Shown here in pieces: positions 56,896-64,000 of a stretch of 64,000 nt of DNA. Made by a program: the position numbers and the translations under genes. Under the pieces are notes generated by a model. The model saw only the letters and a list, made by a program, of their open reading frames with translations. It had not been told where the DNA came from and did not search any database. Positions within the stretch are counted from its first letter, which is position 1, and each line of letters begins with the position of its first letter. The stretch comes from Bacteroidales bacterium (GTDB lineage: Bacteria; Bacteroidota; Bacteroidia; Bacteroidales; WCHB1-69), in the NCBI GenBank assembly GCA_017525245.1, contig JAFXTE010000053.1:22360-86359 (forward strand), in the 5' to 3' direction.

Positions 56896-58275
56896 TTATT
56901 TCGTCCCCCCGCCCAATGCGATATAGAGGGCGATGATGGCGCGGGCGCCGTTGTAGAGGTTCGTGGCTTCGTTGATTTGCGCTCCAAGGAGACCCTCTTG
57001 CGCCGACAAAACCTCCAGATAGCTGGCCTTGCCGTTGTCCATCAACTCGTGCGTGCCCATGTAAGCATCTTGCAAAACCACAATCTGACGCTTGTAGTAC
57101 ACGTCTTTATCGCGGGCTGCTTGGCAGTCGGCCAACGCCTCGTTCACCTGGTTGCCGGCGTTGATGACGGTCTGCACATACTGCTGGGCGATGTCTTCTT
57201 GCGATAATTTGCTGATTTTGAGGTTGGCTCTCAATTTGCCTTGAGCGAAGACGGGCTGCATGAGAGAGAGCACGGCGTTGAGCAACATGGCACCGGGATT
57301 CACCGTCACACTGCCGCCATTGTTGGTCCAGCCGATGATGCCCTGCAGTGAAACCTTCGGATAAAACGCGGCACGGGCGGCCTGCGTGTTATAAAACGCC
57401 TCTTCCAACAGATGATCCGCCATCTGGATGTCGGGACGGTTCTCGAGCAATTGCGCCGGCACACCCGTGCTTAACCGCTGTGGCAACTCGTAGTTGTTCC
57501 AACGATTGCGGTTGATATGCTGAGGGGTAATTGCAAGTAACTGACAGATAGCGTTTTCCACGCTTCGGATGCTGCGTCTTACATCGATAATCTGCGTCTT
57601 GACATTCAGATAGGAGGATTCCATCTGATTGACAGAGGTGGAGTAGGCCTTACCATTCTCCCAAAGAGCCCGCTGCGTCTCCAAAGAGGCGTTCCACAAA
57701 CTGTCGGTAGAGAGCAGAATTTCCAACTGTCGGTCTAAAAGTTGCAACATGCAATACTGTTGCGCCACGGCGGAGATGAGGTTGGCCTGAACCACCTGCT
57801 TCCTCGCCTCGGCTTGCGCAAGAACGGCCTTTGCTTTGCGTTTTTGGTTTGTGTTGACCGCGAAAAAGTCCAGATTCCAATCTACCTGCAACGGTAAATT
57901 GTAGGTCCAGTTGGCGGGACTGAAGTCGAAACTTGACACCGAGCCGGATGGACCAAACGTGACGGATGGCAGGTAGCCCAACTTCGTAGCCTTCAGGGAG
58001 GCCTGCGCCTGCTCCACGGCAATACGGGCAGAGTTGAAGTCGGTGTTGCGGGCCAGAACAGAGTCGATGAGCTGTTGCAACAGCGGGTCCGTGAAGAACT
58101 CACGCCATGACAGCTCTGCGATGGACTTGTCACCCTGCGCAGCCTTCACATCTTCCGTCACCCCAAAAGCCTCCGGGGAGATTTCCGATTTCGAGGTGTA
58201 TTTATTATATATGCCGCAGCCTGCGAACGCAAGACACAATACGCTGACGGCGATGAAAATGGTTACTCTTTTCAT
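56896..58275 (-). CDS. RND pump outer membrane lipoprotein (TolC/OprM type)
   Basis: The 459-residue protein has a lipoprotein signal (LAFAGCGIYNK, Cys about 20), then two TolC-like helical repeats (FNSARIAVEQAQASLKATKLG; YNTQAARAAFYPKVSL) and the typical ENRPDIQMADHLLEEA box. It is the NodT/OprM-type duct of the acrAB pump encoded upstream. The start overlaps the acrB stop by 4 nt (ATGA). Confidence 0.93.
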   Translation of the reverse strand: MKRVTIFIAVSVLCLAFAGCGIYNKYTSKSEISPEAFGVTEDVKAAQGDKSIAELSWREFFTDPLLQQLIDSVLARNTDFNSARIAVEQAQASLKATKLGYLPSVTFGPSGSVSSFDFSPANWTYNLPLQVDWNLDFFAVNTNQKRKAKAVLAQAEARKQVVQANLISAVAQQYCMLQLLDRQLEILLSTDSLWNASLETQRALWENGKAYSTSVNQMESSYLNVKTQIIDVRRSIRSVENAICQLLAITPQHINRNRWNNYELPQRLSTGVPAQLLENRPDIQMADHLLEEAFYNTQAARAAFYPKVSLQGIIGWTNNGGSVTVNPGAMLLNAVLSLMQPVFAQGKLRANLKISKLSQEDIAQQYVQTVINAGNQVNEALADCQAARDKDVYYKRQIVVLQDAYMGTHELMDNGKASYLEVLSAQEGLLGAQINEATNLYNGARAIIALYIALGGGTK

Positions 58276-61200
58276 TGTTCTGATTTGTTTTCGTTAGCAT
58301 TCTCTGAAACAACAACTTCGCTGGCATTTTCCGCTACCGGTACTCCGTGAACTTTTTCGTGCAAATTCTGGAAGACGATGAAGAAGGCGGGGACGACGAA
58401 GACCAGTGCCAGCGTGCCGACGGCCATACCGGCGGTGACACCGAGGGCGAGCACGCGGTTGCCGTTAGCACCCGCACCGCCGGCAATGATAAGCGGGATC
58501 ATACCCGCAATCATCGTGACGACAGTCATCAAGATAGGACGCAGACGCTCTTCGCAGGCGGCGAAGGCAGCATCGCGGATACTGAGGCCCTGTGCGCGGC
58601 GCTCCGAGGCGAACTCGGTGATGAGGATGGCGGTCTTCGCCAACAGACCGATGAGCATGATGACACCCGTCTGCAGATAGATGTTGTTCTCCATGCCAGG
58701 CAGGTGCAGTCTTGAAACGAGCCACACGACACCGAACGAACCCAACAAACCGAAGGGTACGGAAAGCAACACGGCCCACGGCGTGAACCAGGAGTTGTAG
58801 AGCGAAGCTAGGATAAGGTAGATGAGAATGACGCAGATGACGTAAATGAGGACGGTGGCGTTCGAGCCGGCGGCTTCCTCCACTTCGCGCGACATACCGC
58901 CGTATTCATAGCCGTAGCCGGCGGGCATCTCATCTTTGAACACCTCGGCAATGGCCTCATGGGCATCGCCCTCCGAAAATCCGCTGGCGGTCATCACACC
59001 GCAAGTGATGCTCTGGTACAGGTTGAAATGTTCAACGGATGCTGAACCGACGATTTCTTTAAGCGTGACGAACTCCGAGATGGGAGCCATCTTGCCGCCA
59101 CGCACGCGGACGAAGATGTTGTTCAGCGCGGACGGGTCGAGGCGATATTCCGGCGCAGCGTTCGCCATGATGCGATACACCTTGCCGAACTGGTTGAAGT
59201 TGCCCACGTACGAGCCGCCGCAGTAGGCACCGAGCGTCTTGAGCACTGCCGCGGGTGTTACACCAGCGCGGTCGCATTGCGCCGCATCAACGCTGACATC
59301 ATATTTCGGGAAACGCTCGGAGTAGGTGGACATCGCTGCCATAATCTCCGGTCGCTCGTTCAGCTTGGCGAGGAACTTGGTGGCATCGGCGTTGAATTCC
59401 GACATCGGGCGGTCCTGCATATCCTGCAGCACCAGGTTTACGCTGCTGTTCGAGCCATATCCTGGCACCTGCGGCATCTGGAAGGGGATGACCTTGGCGT
59501 TCTTGATGTCCTTGCAGTCCATGGCGAAACGACCATAGACGAGCATGATATTGTGGTTCATGCCCGGGCGGTCGTCCCAGTTTTTCAGGCGGATGATGAG
59601 CGTGGCGTAGCAACTGCCCGAGCGGCCTGCCATCATACCGTAACCGTTGATCACAGCGTAACTTTCCAGCTCGGGAATTTTCTTCACCTTTTCCTCCACT
59701 TTCTTCACAATCTCCTCCGTCTCATGCAGGGTGCAGCCTTCCGGTGCACGGACCTCAGCGAAGAACACGCCTTGGTCTTCCTGCGGCACGAGACCTGACG
59801 GCAGGCCGCGCATGGACAGGATGAGCAGCACGGCGGCACAGGCCAACAGCACGCCCGCAACCCACGGACGCTTGATGAACTTGGCGACACCCGATTTGTA
59901 TTTGTTGAGGATGGCGTTATAACTGACCGTATAGGCTTTTTTGACGTAGTAGTTCAGATTCTTCTTTTCTTGTTCATCCTTCGAGTAACGCATCATCAGG
60001 CCGCACAAGGCCGGACAGAGTGTCAGAGCCGAAACGCACGACAAACCGACGGCCGATGCCAGCGTGACACCGAACTGCAGGAAGAACGAGCCCGAAGTGC
60101 CGGGCATGAAGGCCACGGGGATAAACACGGCCATGAAGACCAGCGTACACGAGATGACCGCTATGGAGACATCGCTCATGGCCTGGCGCGTGGCTTCTCG
60201 GGCGTCCGATATGCCGCCCTCCATCTTCGCCATCACCGCTTCGACCACGACGATGGCGTCATCCACCACCGTTCCGATGGCGAGCACCAAGGCGAATAGC
60301 GTCAATATGTTCAGGGAGAAACCTGCCACCTTCACGACGGCGAAGGTGCCCAACAGCGACACGATAATCGAAATGGAGGGGATGATCGTCGCTTTGAAGC
60401 TTTGCAGGAAGAAGTAAACCACAAGGATGACGAGGAGGATGGCGATGATGAGCGTTTCCACCACATTATGGATAGCGGCGAAGAGGAAGTCATCCGAAGT
60501 TTCCAAAATCTCGAACTCCAGACCAGCGGGCATCGTCGGCTGAAGCTCTTCGTAAAGCTTGTTGATGCGGGCGTTCACTTTCGTGGCGTTTGCGCCTGGG
60601 GCCTGAAACACCATGTAGATGGTGCCGGGCTTGCCGTCGATGTTGGAGGTGAAGTTATAGTTCACAGCGCCGATTTCCACATCTGCCACATCGCTCAGAT
60701 GCAGCAGGTGTCCACCGTCGCTCGTGCGCAACACGATGTCGTTGAATTCCTCGACGGTTTTGAGCGTGCCCTTGTACTCCAACGAGTATTGGTAGGCGTT
60801 CTCGCTCTGCTCGCCCAACGAACCCGTGGCGGCGACGAAGCTCTGTCCGCCGATGGCTGCGAACACGTCGTTCGGTTCCAGCCCATATTGTGCCATCACA
60901 TCGGGTTTCAGCCAGATACGCAGGGCGTAGGTGTTACCGAGCGCCATCACGTCGCCCACGCCGGTGATACGCATCAGGCGGGGACGCACGTTGATGTCAA
61001 TATAGTTGGCGATGAAGTCAGCGTCGTACTTGCCGTCAACGCTCTTCAGCGCGCCGATGTGCAGGATGTTGCTTTGCTGTTTCATCACCTGTATGCCCAC
61101 CTTCGTGACTTCCGCAGGCAGCAATGCCGTAGCCCTGCTGACTCGGTTCTGCACGTTCACTGCGGCGAGGTCGGGGTCGGTGCCCTGCTCGAAATAGACC

Positions 61201-61475
61201 TGGATGGAGACATCACCCGAGGCGGATGCGGTGCTGGTGATGTAGGTCATACCGGGTACGCCGTTGATGTTCTCCTCCAACGGTTGCACCACCGACTTCA
61301 TGATAGTGTTCGCGTCGGCACCGGTGTAGGATGTCGAAACGCGCACTGTCGGCGGGGCGATGTTCGGGTATTGCTCGATGGGCAGCGAGGTAATGCAGAT
61401 AAAGCCCACCAGCATGATGACAATCGCTATCGCGCATGCCATCACATGTTTCTGGATAAAAATGTTCCCTTTCAT
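58272..61475 (-). CDS. RND multidrug efflux permease (AcrB/HAE1 family)
   Basis: The 1067-residue permease begins MKGNIFIQKHVMACAIAIVI and has twelve membrane spans in two halves, the proton-relay Asp pair in GTVVDDAIVVVEAV (about 409-415), large periplasmic porter domains and VIMLIGLLAKTAILITEFA in the second half. This is the proton-driven HAE1 family that exports drugs, bile salts and lipophiles. It starts 3 nt after the adaptor stop. Confidence 0.97.
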   Translation of the reverse strand: MKGNIFIQKHVMACAIAIVIMLVGFICITSLPIEQYPNIAPPTVRVSTSYTGADANTIMKSVVQPLEENINGVPGMTYITSTASASGDVSIQVYFEQGTDPDLAAVNVQNRVSRATALLPAEVTKVGIQVMKQQSNILHIGALKSVDGKYDADFIANYIDINVRPRLMRITGVGDVMALGNTYALRIWLKPDVMAQYGLEPNDVFAAIGGQSFVAATGSLGEQSENAYQYSLEYKGTLKTVEEFNDIVLRTSDGGHLLHLSDVADVEIGAVNYNFTSNIDGKPGTIYMVFQAPGANATKVNARINKLYEELQPTMPAGLEFEILETSDDFLFAAIHNVVETLIIAILLVILVVYFFLQSFKATIIPSISIIVSLLGTFAVVKVAGFSLNILTLFALVLAIGTVVDDAIVVVEAVMAKMEGGISDAREATRQAMSDVSIAVISCTLVFMAVFIPVAFMPGTSGSFFLQFGVTLASAVGLSCVSALTLCPALCGLMMRYSKDEQEKKNLNYYVKKAYTVSYNAILNKYKSGVAKFIKRPWVAGVLLACAAVLLILSMRGLPSGLVPQEDQGVFFAEVRAPEGCTLHETEEIVKKVEEKVKKIPELESYAVINGYGMMAGRSGSCYATLIIRLKNWDDRPGMNHNIMLVYGRFAMDCKDIKNAKVIPFQMPQVPGYGSNSSVNLVLQDMQDRPMSEFNADATKFLAKLNERPEIMAAMSTYSERFPKYDVSVDAAQCDRAGVTPAAVLKTLGAYCGGSYVGNFNQFGKVYRIMANAAPEYRLDPSALNNIFVRVRGGKMAPISEFVTLKEIVGSASVEHFNLYQSITCGVMTASGFSEGDAHEAIAEVFKDEMPAGYGYEYGGMSREVEEAAGSNATVLIYVICVILIYLILASLYNSWFTPWAVLLSVPFGLLGSFGVVWLVSRLHLPGMENNIYLQTGVIMLIGLLAKTAILITEFASERRAQGLSIRDAAFAACEERLRPILMTVVTMIAGMIPLIIAGGAGANGNRVLALGVTAGMAVGTLALVFVVPAFFIVFQNLHEKVHGVPVAENASEVVVSENANENKSEQ

Positions 61476-61478
61476 GGC

Positions 61479-62597
61479 TTATTTCGAAGTTTTCGGCGTT
61501 TCAGGGAAGATCACTTGCTCGCCTTCCTGCACATTATTCGCCCCGACGGTCACGATTTGGTCACCGACTTCCAGCCCGCTCGTTATGATGAAGTCCTTGC
61601 CGTTACCGACATCCTCGTAGGTTACGGCGACAGCGGTGGCGGTGCTGTCCGGCTTTACCTTATAGACCAACGACTTGTCCTGCAGGCGCACCACGGCGGC
61701 TTGCGGGACCACCATCACGTCCTTTAGGTTGTCAGGCATGACAATAGTGCCCTGGACACCGCTATAGAGCTGGCCATCGGGGTTGGGGAAGGTGGCCTTG
61801 CAGGCGATAGTACCCGTGGATGCGTTCACCACACCCGTCGCGCTGGAAACGCGTCCTTTGTGCGGGTATTCCGTGCCGTTCTTCATCACGAAGGTCACGT
61901 CAGGGAATAATTTCAAAGCATCCTCAATCTTACCCTCGTAACCATTGGCTACGGCCTGTTCCAACACCGATTCGGGCACGGAAAACAGGGCGTCCATCAT
62001 CGTGTTGCCACTGACAATCGTGAGTTGGGTGCCCGGTGAGACCTGAATGCCTTCGGTGACGGGGATCTCACCGATGATACCTTCCACAGGTGAGGTGATG
62101 GTACAGAAGCCCAGATTTACCTTGGCACGGCTCACGGCCGCACGTGCTTGGCTCACAGCCGCTTGCGCCTGATTGTAGGAATTTTCCGAATTGTCGAGCA
62201 TGTAGCGGCTTACGATATTCTTTTCAAACAGGTTTTTGTTTGACTCGTACTCCAATTTCGCGCTTCTCGCCGATGCCTCGGCGGCCTGCAGGTTCGCCTG
62301 TGCGGCCTCTAATTCCAGTTGTGCGTTGCGGGAGTCGATGACGAACAGCGTCGTGCCTTTCTTCACCTGCTGACCTTCGCTTACGCAGATTTTCATCAGC
62401 TGACCGCTCACCTGCGGCGAGATGGTCACGTCAGATTGCCCCTTCAGCTTTGCGCTGAACTTCACGGGCACCGAGATGTCCTGTTTTTCCACAATTATCG
62501 TCTCGTACGAAGTTTTCGTTTCCTTGGGCACATCCACCCCGCAAGACACCAATCCGGCCATGATGCCGAAAAAGCACAACCATTTTAACATTTTCAT
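61479..62597 (-). CDS. RND pump periplasmic adaptor (AcrA-like)
   Basis: The 372-residue adaptor has a lipoprotein signal (LVSCGVDVPK, Cys about 19), lipoyl halves (VSGQLMKICVSEGQQVKKGT and TSPVEGIIGEIPV), a short coiled-coil hairpin (about 95-150) and barrel domains. It links AcrB to the OprM-type duct. It is the first gene of a three-gene minus-strand operon and has its own promoter. Confidence 0.94.
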   Translation of the reverse strand: MKMLKWLCFFGIMAGLVSCGVDVPKETKTSYETIIVEKQDISVPVKFSAKLKGQSDVTISPQVSGQLMKICVSEGQQVKKGTTLFVIDSRNAQLELEAAQANLQAAEASARSAKLEYESNKNLFEKNIVSRYMLDNSENSYNQAQAAVSQARAAVSRAKVNLGFCTITSPVEGIIGEIPVTEGIQVSPGTQLTIVSGNTMMDALFSVPESVLEQAVANGYEGKIEDALKLFPDVTFVMKNGTEYPHKGRVSSATGVVNASTGTIACKATFPNPDGQLYSGVQGTIVMPDNLKDVMVVPQAAVVRLQDKSLVYKVKPDSTATAVAVTYEDVGNGKDFIITSGLEVGDQIVTVGANNVQEGEQVIFPETPKTSK

Positions 62598-62663
62598 ATT
62601 ACTATGTTTTTGTACTATTTTATTAGATTATCTTATTGTAAAATAACGCTGAAAATAAAAAAA

Positions 62664-62671
62664 CAAAAGTA
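62664..62671 (-). promoter_or_regulatory. Promoter -7 box of the acrA operon
   Basis: The minus strand reads TACTTTTG 66 nt before the acrA start. No regulator gene is adjacent. Confidence 0.5.
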
Positions 62672-62763
62672 CAATTTTTCCAAACATAATCATCTTGGAA
62701 TTTTTGCACAAAAAAAGATATATGTAGAAAAACACAGGACTCGCGGATTTGCGCAGAAAAATA

Positions 62764-62793
62764 AAGCGGGGAGAACTTTCGTCCTCCCCGCTT
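62764..62793 (-). terminator. Terminator of gcvP
   Basis: AAGCGGGGAG and CTCCCCGCTT pair; the minus strand continues into TATTTTT. Confidence 0.85.
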
Positions 62794-62827
62794 CTCATAA
62801 TCTAATTATCTTATCCTCTCATCCTCT

Positions 62828-64000
62828 TTACTCGCTCAGCACGCAAACGAGATTTCTGTCGCCGTAAGCGTCGTCGATCTTGCCGACGGTCGGCCAGTAC
62901 TTCTCGGTGTGCGGCAGCGGGAAAGCAGCCTGCTGACGGGTGTAGGGACGATCCCACGTGTCGGCGCAGACCACATTCATGCTGTGCGGGGCGTTCTTGA
63001 TGAGGTTGTTGGCTTTGTCGGCTTTGCCCTCTTCAATGTCGCGGATCTCCTGACGGATGGCGATCATCGCGTCGCAGAAGCGGTCGAGTTCGCTCAGCGG
63101 TTCGCTCTCGGTGGGTTCCACCATCAAGGTGCCGTGCACCGGGAAGGCCACCGTCGGAGCGTGGAAACCGTAGTCCATCAGTCTCTTGGCGATGTCGCCG
63201 ACTTGCACGCCCGCGTGTTTGTCGAACTCGTTGCAGTCGAGGATCATCTCGTGGGCGCACATACCGTTGGTGCCCGTGTAGAGGATCTTGTAGTCCTTCT
63301 CCAAACGTGCACGCATGTAGTTGGCGTTCAGGATGGCCGTCTTGGTGACTTCCGTCAAACCCTTGCCGCCCAGCATCTTGAGGTAACCGTAGGTGATCGG
63401 GATCAGGTAGGCGCTGCCGTAAGGAGCCGTGGCCACCTGGCTGCCCTGCTCACCGCCGACCTTCACGGTAGCGTGGTTCGGGAGGAACGGGACGAGCTTC
63501 TCGCACACGCCGATCGGGCCAACGCCAGGACCACCACCGCCGTGAGGCATGGCGAAGGTCTTGTGCAGGTTGAGGTGGCAGACATCGGCGCCCATGGTGC
63601 CCGGAGAGGTGAGACCCACCTGGGCGTTCATGTTGGCACCGTCCATATAGACCAGACCGCCGTTCTCGTGGATGATCTTGATGATTTCGAGGATGCCCTC
63701 CTCAAACACACCGTGTGTGGAAGGATAGGTAATCATCAAGCAGGAGAGGTTGTCTTTGTATTGTTCGGCTTTCGCGCGCAGGTCGTCGATATCGACTTCG
63801 CCGTGCTCCGTAGCCTTCACCACCACGATTTTGTTGCCGGCTTTCGCGGAAGAGGCGGGGTTGGTGCCGTGTGCGGAAGAGGGGATCAGGCAGATGTTGC
63901 GGTGACCCTCGCCGCGGCTGAGGTGGTAGTTGCGGATGACGGTCATACCGGCATACTCACCCGCGGCGCCGGAGTTCGGCTGCAGGGAGATGGCGGCGAA
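62828..64000 (-). CDS. gcvP: Glycine dehydrogenase (decarboxylating), C-terminal part
   Basis: The gene runs off the right edge; about 390 C-terminal residues are seen. They include [10 protein letters not shown] at the edge, [15 protein letters not shown], the PLP lysine motif [16 protein letters not shown] and [15 protein letters not shown]. The P-protein decarboxylates glycine in the glycine cleavage system. The single-chain or subunit 2 form cannot be told from this part. Confidence 0.95.
   Translation of the reverse strand, partial: FAAISLQPNSGAAGEYAGMTVIRNYHLSRGEGHRNICLIPSSAHGTNPASSAKAGNKIVVVKATEHGEVDIDDLRAKAEQYKDNLSCLMITYPSTHGVFEEGILEIIKIIHENGGLVYMDGANMNAQVGLTSPGTMGADVCHLNLHKTFAMPHGGGGPGVGPIGVCEKLVPFLPNHATVKVGGEQGSQVATAPYGSAYLIPITYGYLKMLGGKGLTEVTKTAILNANYMRARLEKDYKILYTGTNGMCAHEMILDCNEFDKHAGVQVGDIAKRLMDYGFHAPTVAFPVHGTLMVEPTESEPLSELDRFCDAMIAIRQEIRDIEEGKADKANNLIKNAPHSMNVVCADTWDRPYTRQQAAFPLPHTEKYWPTVGKIDDAYGDRNLVCVLSE

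Overview
The window reads as a chromosomal segment of an uncultured, fermentative anaerobe of the Bacteroidota, most likely Bacteroidales. Reasons: promoters repeatedly show the Bacteroidota -7 box TAnnTTTG; most genes lack a Shine-Dalgarno sequence; GldF/GldG, type IX secretion (T9SS) sorting domains, FISUMP domains, the rpsU-xerC-hpf cluster and GH2 and GH3 glycosidases are present; and there is an NAD-linked [FeFe] hydrogenase. Base composition is moderate. There is no rRNA, phage, insertion sequence or CRISPR array. One tRNA (Asn) is present.

Layout. 0.1-4.8 kb: TolC, periplasmic adaptor, ABC ATPase and MacB-type permease. 4.8-6.6 kb: rpsU, xerC, hpf. 6.6-8.1 kb: SIMPL protein and hicAB (minus). 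8.6-13.2 kb: hydrogenase operon hndB-C-D-A. 13.2-20.3 kb: an apparent inserted block with a DUF1016 nuclease, a FISUMP protein and a T9SS beta-helix protein, ended by a diverged second copy of the hndA 3' end and terminator. 20.4-21.1 kb: mntA-hepT (MNT/HEPN). 21.3-25.7 kb: secA and a glycosyltransferase. 25.7-28.3 kb: gldF-gldG (minus). 28.3-28.9 kb: remnants of a T9SS gene. 28.9-36.2 kb: phosphohexomutase, thioredoxin/hydrolase fusion, MBL lipoprotein, FAD protein, ispD, nitroreductase fusion. 36.3-42.7 kb: GH3/serine hydrolase fusion, tsaB, Usp, ilvE, apt. 42.8-49.5 kb: small lipoproteins, a large beta-galactosidase, envelope proteins. 49.8 kb: tRNA-Asn. 50.1-56.9 kb: M16 peptidase, MerR regulator, smpB, rtcB, a divergent WYL regulator, folA, DUF4468-like protein, MbnP-like lipoprotein. 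56.9-62.6 kb: acrA-acrB-tolC RND pump (minus). 62.8 kb to the edge: gcvP, partial.

Most genes are housekeeping or envelope functions. The distinctive content is non-coding or overlies coding sequence. (1) The DUF1016 gene carries three in-frame hairpins at an exact 45-nt period whose stems are kept, one by paired substitution, while the spacers diverge. A 29-bp sequence lies both in front of and behind this gene, and a 114-nt nested hairpin follows. (2) The rtcB/WYL divergent promoter holds a perfect inverted repeat centred between the two -7 boxes, a likely operator linking an RNA ligase to a WYL regulator. (3) A dispersed palindrome family with ends TGTAGRGRCG...CGYCYCTACA lies between genes, overlaps two stop codons and has entered two reading frames, including a 21-nt minisatellite in the beta-galactosidase. 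(4) Many gene borders carry imperfect 6-10 nt tandem repeats, some containing the start codon of the next gene.

The inserted block and its hairpin-bearing nuclease gene are the best candidates for an undescribed system. The rtcB/WYL operator is the best-supported regulatory prediction. All functional assignments rest on motif reading, without database searches.
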